Of a DNA stretch of 35,309 nt, positions 1 to 8,173 are shown piece by piece. Position 1 is the first letter of the stretch; each line of letters opens with the position of its first letter. The notes below the pieces were generated by a model. It searched no databases. It was given only the letters and a program-made list of their open reading frames with translations, and was not told the origin of the DNA. Position numbers and translations under genes: made by a program. The stretch is from Clostridiaceae bacterium (GTDB taxonomy: Bacteria; Bacillota; Clostridia; Acetivibrionales; DTU013). Location of the stretch: assembly GCA_012730015.1 (NCBI GenBank), contig JAAYBT010000103.1, positions 1 through 35,309 on the forward strand, written 5' to 3'.

Positions 1-921
1 GAAAAAACCTGTTGTGTACTCCCTGTGGCTAGCCTTAGACATTTCATCCATCCATGTAATGTCGAATTCATAATTCTTCGGATCGGCATAATAGGCGTCC
101 AAAGCTTCCCTATAGGCCTTGACCACAGTCGCCACATAATAGGAGCTCTTCATCCGGCCTTCAATTTTTAGGCTTGTAATACCACTGTCTATTATTTGCG
201 GCAGGTGCTCAATAAGGCATAGATCCTTCGAATTGAAAATATAGGTGCCACGTTCGTCTTCAAAAATCGGCATGTATTCCCCCGGACGCTTTTCCTCCAC
301 CAAATGATACTTCCACCTGCATGGATGGGCGCAGGCCCCACGGTTGGAGTCACGATCAGCCATGTAATTGCTCAAAAGGCACCTGCCCGAATAGGAGATG
401 CACATCGCACCGTGGACGAACATTTCCAGTTCAAGCTCCTCAGGAACCCTCTCTCGTATTTTCTTAATCTCATTGTAGGATAATTCTCTGGCAAGAATGA
501 CACGCTTAACACCCTGCCTGTGCCAGAAGGCGGCACTCCTCCAGTTGGTGTTATTGGCCTGGGTGCTGAGGTGAAGCTCCATCTCGGGAGCCTCCTGCTT
601 AATTAAATCGAGAACCCCCGGATCGGAAAAAATGATGGCATCTACCCCGGCATCACTTGCCTGTCGTATGTGGCCCGGCATATTTTCAAAGTCCTCATTG
701 TGAGGAATTATGTTCATTGTCATGTAGACTCTTTTGCCTCTGGCATGGGCGAATTCGATTCCCTCTCTCAGCTGCTCTGGGCTAAAATTGCCTGCGCCGG
801 CCCTGAGGCCGAATTCCTCTCCTCCCAGATAAACAGCATCCGCACCATATATGATGGCCATTTTCAGCTTTTCAAGATTGCCCGCCGGAGCAAGCAGTTC
901 AACTCTTCCGGCTTCCCTCAT
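1..921 (-). CDS. trhP: U32-family peptidase-like protein, TrhP-type tRNA hydroxylation protein (3' end cut by window)
   Basis: The first 307 codons are present; the C-terminus lies outside the window. The protein opens MREAGRVELLAPAGNLEKLK, the typical U32 start, followed by YGADAVYLGG. Four cysteines at residues 174, 181, 197 and 201 (in HGAMCISYSGRC and NRGACAHPC) match the cluster that binds an iron-sulfur centre in this family. Family knowledge: TrhP proteins make 5-hydroxyuridine at tRNA position 34 using prephenate, and TrmR then methylates it. The ATG at 921 overlaps the TGA of the upstream trmR as ATGA, so the two are translationally coupled. The mltG-trmR-trhP order resembles the B. 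subtilis yrrL-yrrM-yrrNO region, which supports the tRNA role over proteolysis. Other U32 subfamilies remain possible because the C-terminus is missing. Confidence 0.85.
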   Translation of the reverse strand, partial: MREAGRVELLAPAGNLEKLKMAIIYGADAVYLGGEEFGLRAGAGNFSPEQLREGIEFAHARGKRVYMTMNIIPHNEDFENMPGHIRQASDAGVDAIIFSDPGVLDLIKQEAPEMELHLSTQANNTNWRSAAFWHRQGVKRVILARELSYNEIKKIRERVPEELELEMFVHGAMCISYSGRCLLSNYMADRDSNRGACAHPCRWKYHLVEEKRPGEYMPIFEDERGTYIFNSKDLCLIEHLPQIIDSGITSLKIEGRMKSSYYVATVVKAYREALDAYYADPKNYEFDITWMDEMSKASHREYTTGFF

Positions 922-1535
922 TTTTGCATCTCCGTTTCGAAACGTTTATATGATAGTGCTACTCCATCTCCAACAGGCAGAATGCTTGTGTCCAGCGTGG
1001 GATCGTTGCTCAGCATGTCCAGATAAGTCCGCATCCTGTTGACGATTGTTCTCTTTCTTCTTACAACAGGCTCCTGGCCGGTTATCATTCCTTTATAAAG
1101 CACATTGTCAGATACCAGAAGACCGCCGCTTTTCAGTAATCTCAAGCATTCGGGCAGGAACTCCGGATATTGACCCTTGGCAGCATCCAAGAAAATCATG
1201 TCATATTGCTTGTCAAGGCATTCCAATACATCCTGCGCATCTGCGGCAATGATACTGACAGTTTGCTCCAAGCCTGCTCTTTTTATGTTCTCATGGGCCA
1301 TTCGCTGCATCTCATCATTGCGCTCGATTGTGTCTATCCTGCCTCCTTCTGGCAAGATGCCTGCAAGCAGGATGGTAGAATAGCCAATGGCCGTGCCTAC
1401 CTCCAGTATGCGCCCGGGCTTTACTATCCTTCCCAGTACAATCAGCAGCTGAGCGACCTGCGGCGTAACAATGGGTACATGATGCTCCTTGGCATATTGC
1501 TCCAGCTCGCTTAACAGTTGTGTGTTATGCTTCAG
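918..1535 (-). CDS. trmR: SAM-dependent O-methyltransferase, TrmR-like (tRNA 5-hydroxyuridine methyltransferase)
   Basis: A class I methyltransferase of the O-methyltransferase family 3 type. It shows the SAM-binding ILEVGTAIGYST, the acidic IDTIERND, AADAQD and the metal-site stretch YDMIFLDAAKGQYPEF, then LLVSDNVLYKG. Predicted role: methylate ho5U34 in tRNA to mo5U34, the step after TrhP, whose start overlaps this gene's TGA. The start is odd. The frame opens just after a TGA at 1544-1542 and holds no ATG, GTG or TTG before the conserved ELEQYAKEHHVPIVTPQVA region. The only candidate is CTG at 1535, ten bases after the purine-rich GAGAGGG (1552-1546). As I recall them, homologues such as B. 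subtilis YrrM carry about 15 to 20 more N-terminal residues. The protein would be 205 aa from this CTG. A TTG at 1355 would lose the SAM motif and is not credible. Confidence 0.8.
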   Translation of the reverse strand: MKHNTQLLSELEQYAKEHHVPIVTPQVAQLLIVLGRIVKPGRILEVGTAIGYSTILLAGILPEGGRIDTIERNDEMQRMAHENIKRAGLEQTVSIIAADAQDVLECLDKQYDMIFLDAAKGQYPEFLPECLRLLKSGGLLVSDNVLYKGMITGQEPVVRRKRTIVNRMRTYLDMLSNDPTLDTSILPVGDGVALSYKRFETEMQK

Positions 1536-1554
1536 CGTGTCTCAGCCCTCTCCC

Positions 1555-2688
1555 CTATTTCGTTGAGTATTTCTTTATATTTGCCTGATGCTCTTTGAAT
1601 GTTTTGGCAAATGCATGGCTGCCTGTCCCATCTCCCTTGGCTACGTAATAATAGTAAGGAGTCTCATCGGGATTCAAAGCCGCCTTTATCGAGGCCTCAC
1701 CCGGGCAACAAATGGGGCCGGGCGGCAGACCCTCATTCAAATATGTGTTGTAGGGATCTTCAATCTCAAGATCCGCATATAGAACTCTATCCTTATATGA
1801 GCCGGTATTTCTCATCATAATATACTGTATTGTAGCGTCCACCTGAAGCTTTCTAAGCGATGCGTCCTTGCCTGAAAGCCTGTTATACAGTACCCCTGAT
1901 ATCAAATAACGATCATCGGGGTCTCTGGCTTCCCTCTCAATAATGGATGCCATCGTGACAACCTTATCGAGCGTCATCTCACCCGGAAGATTTGCAATCA
2001 TTTCTCTGTATTCCTGTCTGAACTTCTTGTTGAAGTTGCTCAGCATCTTATTAAGAATGTCCCGGTCACTGGCATTGTAGTCGTACTCATAGGTATCAGG
2101 GAAAAGATAACCCTCCAGCCTGTCATCTCGCTTTGGTATGCCTATGAGGAAATCATAATCGAATACCTCTGCGTTGGCAGATCTTATGAATTTGGCTTTG
2201 TCCTTAATGATTTTTTTGTCATAGAGGATATCAACAATCTGCTTGAAGGTCTTACCCTCAGGTATTGTAACGGTTCTTGTTGCCGGGTCTGAAGAAAGCA
2301 CTCTCATCATTTCATCATAGGTCAATGAACTGTTGACAATATGGGTACCGGACAAATATGTACCATCGTAGCCGTTGATCTTAGAAAGCAGCTTAAAAAT
2401 GTTCTCATTCTTAATAAGCTCCTGCTCCTTCAGCTGAGCGGCAATTTCAGAAACACCAGCACCCCTTTTGATAATAAATTCTACGCCGTCCTTTTCGTCA
2501 ACTACCACCACATCATTCCTGCTGGTATCGTTATATTTGTCTATCACATACTTGTATGATAAAGAACTGCTAATATACACTATTGCAACAATGCCTAAAA
2601 TGAATATCAACCAGAATGCAAGCCTCTTCTTCCATTTGTTGCTGCTTTTCTTCTTAGCCTTTGGGGCCTGCGATGTTTGCTTTACCAT
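1555..2688 (-). CDS. mltG: Endolytic murein transglycosylase MltG (YceG-like)
   Basis: A 377-residue protein, normal for the family. A basic cytoplasmic N-terminus (residues 1-22) is followed by one membrane helix (about 23-45, FWLIFILGIVAIVYISSSL) and an extracellular LysM-like and YceG domain. Family signatures are LEGYLFPDTY (191-200) and TMASIIEREA, with E251 as the expected catalytic glutamate. The end carries PPGPICCPGEASIKAALNP. MltG cuts nascent glycan strands in the membrane and so sets their length. The ATG is preceded by GGAGGT with a six-base spacer. It lies 27 bases downstream of typA and 19 bases upstream of the trmR CTG, so it is probably cotranscribed with both. Confidence 0.95.
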   Translation of the reverse strand: MVKQTSQAPKAKKKSSNKWKKRLAFWLIFILGIVAIVYISSSLSYKYVIDKYNDTSRNDVVVVDEKDGVEFIIKRGAGVSEIAAQLKEQELIKNENIFKLLSKINGYDGTYLSGTHIVNSSLTYDEMMRVLSSDPATRTVTIPEGKTFKQIVDILYDKKIIKDKAKFIRSANAEVFDYDFLIGIPKRDDRLEGYLFPDTYEYDYNASDRDILNKMLSNFNKKFRQEYREMIANLPGEMTLDKVVTMASIIEREARDPDDRYLISGVLYNRLSGKDASLRKLQVDATIQYIMMRNTGSYKDRVLYADLEIEDPYNTYLNEGLPPGPICCPGEASIKAALNPDETPYYYYVAKGDGTGSHAFAKTFKEHQANIKKYSTK

Positions 2689-2715
2689 TCAGTTACCTCC
2701 AGGTCTGGAGCTCCA

Positions 2716-4542
2716 TTAGGCATTTGTTTTGCTTCTCGCCTTGGCTCTAAGCTCCGTATTCAGTATCCTCTTTCTCAGTCTCATATTCTTTGGTGTTATC
2801 TCCACCAACTCATCATCAGAAATAAATTCAAGGGCTTGCTCCAAACTCAAGGTGATTGGTGGCGTTAGCCTAAGTGCTTCATCAGAACCTGCGGCTCTCA
2901 TATTGGTAACATGCTTCTTTTTGCAGACATTTACTACAATGTCTTCATTTTTAGCATTCTCACCAACTATCATGCCCTCATAGACTGTGACTCCTGCTGT
3001 TATAAAAAGGTTCCCTCTTTCCTGAGCATTATACAATCCATAGACGACGGACTCCCCTGCTTCCCATGCTACAAGTGATCCTCTCTGCCTGCTTGATATG
3101 TCACCCTTATAAGGCTCATGGCCGTTAAACACATGGTTCATTATACCATTGCCCTTTGTGTCGGTCAAAAATTCGGACCGATATCCAATCAGGCCTCTTG
3201 CTGGAATTTTGAACTCCAGGCGCATATAGCCCTCCGTCGCAGAATGCATATTCAGCATTTCAGCCTTGCGAGTGCCTAGCTTCTCCATTACAACGCCCAT
3301 GAATTCCTCAGGCACATCTATCATCAAAAGCTCAATGGGTTCAAGTATAGTGCCGTCAACCTCTTTCATGATAACCTTCGGCTTTGATACCTGAAGCTCA
3401 TAACCCTGCCTCCTCATGGTCTCAATTAGTATCGACAATGACAGCTCTCCTCTTCCTGACACCTTAAAGGAATCCGGCGATTCAGTCTCCTCAACCCTGA
3501 GACTGACATTCGTCTCAAGCTCCTTAAACAGGCGATCACGAATATGCCTTGAAGTTACATATGTTCCTTCCTTGCCGGCCAGAGGACTGTTGTTGACGCT
3601 AAAGGTCATGCTGATAGTCGGCTCGTCAATATTTACAAAGGGCAGGGGCTCCGGTGACTCCATGTCGCATATGGTTTCGCCTATGTTGATATCTCCGATT
3701 CCCGAAACCGCAACAATATCACCAAGCGACGCTTCTTTGGCATCCACCCTTCTTAACCCCTGAAACGTGTATAGACGGCTGATTTTTGCATGGGCTATGG
3801 TCCCGTCTTTTTTGCAGACCGCTGATTGCTGCCCCAGGCTGACCTTACCCCTATCAATCCTGCCTATGGCAATTCTGCCCACATATTCATCATAATCAAT
3901 ATTTGAGACTAAAAGCTGAAGAGGACTATCCAGTTCTCCCACAGGGGCAGGAACACTTTTAACTATCGTATCCAGCAGTGGCTCAAGATTCTTTCTCTCA
4001 TCCCCCAGGTCACATATGGCAAATCGATCCCTTGAGGAAGCATAGACAACCGGAAACTCAATCTGATCGTCATCTGCACCAAGCTCAATAAAAAGGTCCA
4101 ATACCTCATCTATAACTTCATCAGGCCTTGCCTCCGCCTTGTCGATCTTGTTGATTACCACGATTGGTTTGAGGCTAAGCTGCAACGCCTTGCGCAGCAC
4201 AAACTTGGTCTGAGGCATGGGGCCTTCGAATGCATCCACCAGCAGCAGCACACCATCCACCATCTTTAGCACTCGCTCTACTTCGCCTCCAAAATCGGCA
4301 TGTCCGGGGGTGTCTACAATGTTAATCTTAACTCCCTTATAAACTACGGAGGTGTTTTTCGCCATTATCGTAATGCCGCGTTCTCTTTCCAGGTCACCCG
4401 AGTCCATGACCCTTTCTTGCACCTGTTCATTCTCTCTGAAAATCCCGCTCTGTCTGAGCATACCGTCCACCAGTGTTGTCTTGCCATGATCTACGTGAGC
4501 TATAATCGCTATATTTCTAATGTCTTCTCTCTTCGTTGCCAC
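2716..4542 (-). CDS. typA: Translational GTPase TypA/BipA
   Basis: A ribosome-associated GTPase of 608 aa from the GTG at 4542, the usual length. G motifs are AHVDHGKT (residues 15-22), [16 protein letters not shown] and NKIDK. The elongation-factor-like domains II to V follow, with the BipA-typical [19 protein letters not shown] and a lysine-rich C-terminus. BipA helps 50S assembly and growth under stress or cold. The GTG is chosen because GGAAGGG lies seven bases upstream. An in-frame ATG at 4572 has no ribosome binding site and would add ten residues absent from the family. A strong promoter lies 81 bases upstream of the GTG. The downstream mltG follows after 27 bases. Confidence 0.95.
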   Translation of the reverse strand: MATKREDIRNIAIIAHVDHGKTTLVDGMLRQSGIFRENEQVQERVMDSGDLERERGITIMAKNTSVVYKGVKINIVDTPGHADFGGEVERVLKMVDGVLLLVDAFEGPMPQTKFVLRKALQLSLKPIVVINKIDKAEARPDEVIDEVLDLFIELGADDDQIEFPVVYASSRDRFAICDLGDERKNLEPLLDTIVKSVPAPVGELDSPLQLLVSNIDYDEYVGRIAIGRIDRGKVSLGQQSAVCKKDGTIAHAKISRLYTFQGLRRVDAKEASLGDIVAVSGIGDINIGETICDMESPEPLPFVNIDEPTISMTFSVNNSPLAGKEGTYVTSRHIRDRLFKELETNVSLRVEETESPDSFKVSGRGELSLSILIETMRRQGYELQVSKPKVIMKEVDGTILEPIELLMIDVPEEFMGVVMEKLGTRKAEMLNMHSATEGYMRLEFKIPARGLIGYRSEFLTDTKGNGIMNHVFNGHEPYKGDISSRQRGSLVAWEAGESVVYGLYNAQERGNLFITAGVTVYEGMIVGENAKNEDIVVNVCKKKHVTNMRAAGSDEALRLTPPITLSLEQALEFISDDELVEITPKNMRLRKRILNTELRAKARSKTNA

Positions 4543-4622
4543 AATTCTTCCCTTCCAGTCTATATAAACCATAAGCAGATATTATATTTGACTATGTTTA
4601 ACAGATTTATATTGCAAGCTAA

Positions 4623-4651
4623 ATTTTAAATTATTAACTAAACAATGTCAA
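4623..4651 (-). promoter_or_regulatory. Sigma-A promoter of typA
   Basis: On the minus strand, TTGACA (4651-4646), a 17-base spacer and TAAAAT (4628-4623). It gives a leader of about 75 bases before the typA GTG. The -35 is a perfect consensus and the -10 matches five of six. Confidence 0.75.
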
Positions 4652-4723
4652 CCTATCAGAATTTCATGATAGAGTCAATTTCTTGCCGGGAGCATAAGAT
4701 AGTTATCCATATTTCTCCAGATA

Positions 4724-4751
4724 ATGATACCTGCCACGGGGCAGGTATCAT
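4724..4751 (-). terminator. 12-bp perfect hairpin behind the NRPS-kinase-regulator unit
   Basis: ATGATACCTGCC and GGCAGGTATCAT form a perfect 12-bp stem around a four-base loop, 45 bases past the stop of the HD-GYP regulator. It probably ends that operon, or separates it from typA. The minus strand has no long T-run behind the stem (TATCTGG), so it is not a textbook intrinsic terminator. Read on the plus strand it is followed by ACAACTTTTCTTT, but no plus-strand gene lies here. Confidence 0.45.
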
Positions 4752-4796
4752 ATACAACTTTTCTTTGTGGGCACTACTCTTCACGCGACAGCCTGT

Positions 4797-6305
4797 TCAT
4801 TCATAAGTGGCGGCAGTCTCTCTCATCATCTCGTTAAAACCAAATCCATCAATTAGCTCAACAAACATGGATACGACATCACTGTCAAACTGTGTTCCTG
4901 CACCCATAATCAACTGCTGTCTGGCATCCTTAAGGTTGAGCTTGGTCCTGTATAGGCGGTCAGACATCATTGCATCAAAGGCATCCGATACGGATATTAT
5001 CCTAGCAAGCAGAGGGATCTCATCGCCACGCAGTCCCTCCGGATAACCTGTCCCGTCAACTCTTTCATGGTGGCATTTGACAACTGGAACTACGTCCTTA
5101 AACATTGATACCGCAGACAAGATGCGTGCTCCCTTAAGAGGATGCTTCTGAATCTCAATCAGCTCCCTCGTCGTTAGTTTCTCTGTTTTTAACAGGATGT
5201 CATCTGCTGTGCCTATCTTTCCTATATCATGAAAAATACCGCTTATGCGTAGTGTCTCCATATCCTGACTGGACAAACCGGCCGCCTCGCCTATCTTGAC
5301 TGCATAGTATGCAACGCGGTCCGAATGGCCCCTTGTATATATGTCCTTTGCATCAACTGCCAGACGTAGCACCTCAATTGTGTCCATATACCTAAGCTTA
5401 AGCTGATCGTATGTTTTGTTGAGCTCGTCATTTTTCATGTTGACCAAGGAATGAAGAAAAGCATTGTTGATGGATGAAGCCGCCTGACTTGTGTAAATCT
5501 CCAGAAGCTTGATACCATCTTCTATATTCTTGCTCTCAACATAAATAACTCCAATCGTCTGTTTAAACTCATTATTCAAGGGAAAAATAACGCCTTCCTC
5601 CAGGTGTACAATCTGTTGGGATATCCTTGCGTAGCCTATATGCTCCATCAGCGTGGGGCTTAGCATCTCCATAAAGTGCGTTATCTCAGCTTTGTACTTC
5701 CCTATTCCTTTAAAAATACTTTTATTCTCATCGATTATGTCTGTGGTATCATCAACCAGAATAAAGGCATTCTTACTATCAACAAGGGGCATTATTTCAG
5801 TCAAGATTTCTTCCATTATTGAGTCGATAGGTTGCAAGGAATATATCTTAGGAACGGCCTGCAATATCTTGTTGAGGCCATCTCTAAATTTCTTGATCGT
5901 CCTCATTTGAGAAATAGATTTGATTCCTGACTCCACAAGCAATAGCAGTTGATCAAACCTATCGCTTTTCTCGCAGTAGCTTTGTATGTCCAGCGCCTTT
6001 ATTGTCTCCAGTGGCGGTGCCAAATCCTTATGTCCGGTAAGTAATAGAATATACAGCTCACTGTTAAATTCCCTGATTGTCTCAACAACCTTGTCACCAT
6101 GAATCGGATACATCAAATAGTCCAGTACCATCAGGTCAAAGTGCTCGCTTCTAATCTTTTCTACAGCCTCCAAAGGGTCGGTAACCCCCACGACATCATA
6201 GCCGCTGCGCTTAAGCACAACAGTTAATGAGTCAATGATTCCGACCTCATCATCAACAACCAGTATTTTGTAATTCAATGAGGTGTTACGTATTTTTCTT
6301 CGCAT
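4797..6305 (-). CDS. Response regulator with REC and HD-GYP domains (predicted c-di-GMP phosphodiesterase)
   Basis: A 502-aa regulator. The REC domain (about 12-130) has the acidic pair D18/D19, phospho-acceptor D62 in LMVLDYLMYP, T90 in LLLTGH and K113 in CEKSD. The middle region (about 140-290) looks like a GAF-type sensory fold but I do not see a firm motif. The HD-GYP domain (about 305-495) has GIFHDIGKIG with H359/D360 and HHERVDGTGYP (412-422), so the metal site and GYP signature are intact. Predicted job: hydrolyse cyclic-di-GMP when phosphorylated. Its ATG follows the kinase stop with no gap, and AGGAGG lies eight bases upstream inside the kinase gene. It is therefore almost certainly the partner of that kinase and the last gene of the NRPS unit. 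Confidence 0.92.
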   Translation of the reverse strand: MRRKIRNTSLNYKILVVDDEVGIIDSLTVVLKRSGYDVVGVTDPLEAVEKIRSEHFDLMVLDYLMYPIHGDKVVETIREFNSELYILLLTGHKDLAPPLETIKALDIQSYCEKSDRFDQLLLLVESGIKSISQMRTIKKFRDGLNKILQAVPKIYSLQPIDSIMEEILTEIMPLVDSKNAFILVDDTTDIIDENKSIFKGIGKYKAEITHFMEMLSPTLMEHIGYARISQQIVHLEEGVIFPLNNEFKQTIGVIYVESKNIEDGIKLLEIYTSQAASSINNAFLHSLVNMKNDELNKTYDQLKLRYMDTIEVLRLAVDAKDIYTRGHSDRVAYYAVKIGEAAGLSSQDMETLRISGIFHDIGKIGTADDILLKTEKLTTRELIEIQKHPLKGARILSAVSMFKDVVPVVKCHHERVDGTGYPEGLRGDEIPLLARIISVSDAFDAMMSDRLYRTKLNLKDARQQLIMGAGTQFDSDVVSMFVELIDGFGFNEMMRETAATYE

Positions 6306-8165
6306 CTATTCTGCCTCCTGAGTGCTGTATGTAATGCATGGTATTGAAATAAAAAATGTTGTACCGCAATCTTCTTTAGTAGTAAAAGATATGTTTCCGC
6401 TAAAGCGTCCCTTTATTGTTGCGTATGACATATAAAGGCCCAAGCCGGTACCTTTTTTGCCTTTAGTCGTAACCATCTCCTTAAAAAGTCTGTCTGCAAC
6501 CTTTTTGGGTATGCCCTTTCCAAAATCCTTGAAGGTGAACTCCACATTGTCGCCGCTACGAACAATAAGCAATTCAATGACGCCATTCTTCCCTTCATAG
6601 GAATGCATAGCATTAATTATTATGTTATCAAACACCTGAACAAGATTGTTAACCTCCCCCTTGATTTCAGTGCTTTTGTCAATGCAAAGATCAATTTTCA
6701 AAACACAGTGGTGCCTCTTTAATTCGTGCTTGAGCAGTAGATCAACTCTTTTGACAACCTCATCCACTGTAAATTTATCGGTGCCAGAGGCGCTCATTTG
6801 AACAGCCTGTCCCTTGACTGCTGAGATAACATCCGACATATATGCACAATAAGGCCTCATCTTCTCCAGCCAGCCAAGCATATCCTTAGCGATCTCCTTG
6901 TGATCCTGTTCGGTCACGCTCCTGTCATCGATAGAATCCCGATATTCATATGTCAGGTCCTTAAGGGCTTCGATGGCACCGGATATTGACATTATCGGGG
7001 TCTTAAGGTTGTGAGCAATCCCTCCGATCAGCTGCCCCAGTGACGCAAGCCGCTCCTGCTCCAGCAGAATAGCCTGCTGTTCCTTTATTGCTTCAATATT
7101 CTTCTTGTGCTCGGTAATATCCTTCAAGAGGATGAGTGTACCAAGGTAATGATCCTGGGAATTGATCTGTGTGATTTCCACTGTGAAAAAACTTTCAAAA
7201 CCTTCGGATATTATGTATTTCTCAAAGGTCTGTCTTTTCTCCTTCCGTGAAGCCACAACCACTTCAGCCAGCTCTGCTATGTCAATGTTTAGACCATCTA
7301 TAGATTGAGCTAAATCATACAAATTCTCATGCCTATTTGCGTCCAGCTTATTATTGCATAAGTGATTAAACATCCTGTTATACTCTATTATATTTGCGCT
7401 TTCATCAATAACTACAAACGCATCGGAAATATTGTCCACAACATTTTTGAGGGCAATTGGAATAACATTTAAAAACTTATATTTAAAAATGGCTACAGCA
7501 AAGCATAGTACTGCAAAAGAAAAAGATATGTTTTCCAGGAAAACCGGCATTTCTACTATACCCTGTGTACTAAGTAAGACAACAACCAGTGGTAGCAATA
7601 CGCCTATGAATATTAGTATCGACTGCTTTGAGAAGAAGCCGGAGTTTCTTATTGAAAAATATAGTAAGTAGTATAGCCCTATTAAAATACACGCATATGA
7701 ATAGATCTCGTGTACAATATAGTATTTGCCGTATACAAAACCAGTACTAATATAGCTATACTCTATAATGAATAGGTTATGGTACACATTTGTAAAAACC
7801 ATAACAAGAGAAATCGTAGGCACTATAAGTAGAAGCAGGTGTTTTGCGGAAATGCTAATTTTTGTCCTGGCATATATAATGCCAGTGAATAAAAGTGAAA
7901 TAGGAATAAATATAACACCGATGTAGGAAATATGTTCCAAGCTAATTACTAGGCTCTCATTCTTATCTGGAATTATTATCTGAAGAAGCCTGCAAATACT
8001 CCATATAAACATAAATGCTACATTCAATAGGAAGACATAATGAATCTGCTGTTTCTTGCGTATTCTGCTTATATATATTCCAATAAAGGCAATAAGCAGC
8101 ACCGATACGAATAAAAGAAAAAAAAGTATGTCATTGTGGTAGATAATCGGAATCACCTCTATCAA
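6306..8165 (-). CDS. Membrane sensor histidine kinase (7TM N-terminus, PAS, HisKA-like, HATPase)
   Basis: A 619-aa kinase. Residues 1-230 hold about seven hydrophobic helices in the pattern of the 7TM histidine-kinase N-terminus (HISYIGVIFIPISLLFTGIIY is typical). A PAS domain follows (about 240-355, NISDAFVVIDESANIIEYN). The phospho-acceptor box GGIAHNLKTP has H385. The ATPase has an N box (DNIIINAMHSYEG, about 513-525), DFGKGIP (547-553) and KGTGLGLYMS (571-580), all intact. A TTG at 8165 is used as start, with TTAGG upstream; a GTG at 8156 is an alternative. It begins eight bases after the NRPS stop and ends directly against the HD-GYP regulator. The signal sensed is unknown; a small hydrophobic or membrane-borne ligand is an inference. 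Confidence 0.9.
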   Translation of the reverse strand: MIEVIPIIYHNDILFFLLFVSVLLIAFIGIYISRIRKKQQIHYVFLLNVAFMFIWSICRLLQIIIPDKNESLVISLEHISYIGVIFIPISLLFTGIIYARTKISISAKHLLLLIVPTISLVMVFTNVYHNLFIIEYSYISTGFVYGKYYIVHEIYSYACILIGLYYLLYFSIRNSGFFSKQSILIFIGVLLPLVVVLLSTQGIVEMPVFLENISFSFAVLCFAVAIFKYKFLNVIPIALKNVVDNISDAFVVIDESANIIEYNRMFNHLCNNKLDANRHENLYDLAQSIDGLNIDIAELAEVVVASRKEKRQTFEKYIISEGFESFFTVEITQINSQDHYLGTLILLKDITEHKKNIEAIKEQQAILLEQERLASLGQLIGGIAHNLKTPIMSISGAIEALKDLTYEYRDSIDDRSVTEQDHKEIAKDMLGWLEKMRPYCAYMSDVISAVKGQAVQMSASGTDKFTVDEVVKRVDLLLKHELKRHHCVLKIDLCIDKSTEIKGEVNNLVQVFDNIIINAMHSYEGKNGVIELLIVRSGDNVEFTFKDFGKGIPKKVADRLFKEMVTTKGKKGTGLGLYMSYATIKGRFSGNISFTTKEDCGTTFFISIPCITYSTQEAE

Positions 8166-8173
8166 GTGTCTGC

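Noticed and set aside
918-1355. Short trmR starting at the TTG at 1355
   Set aside because: It would remove the SAM-binding ILEVGTAIGYST motif, which is clearly coded upstream in the same frame.
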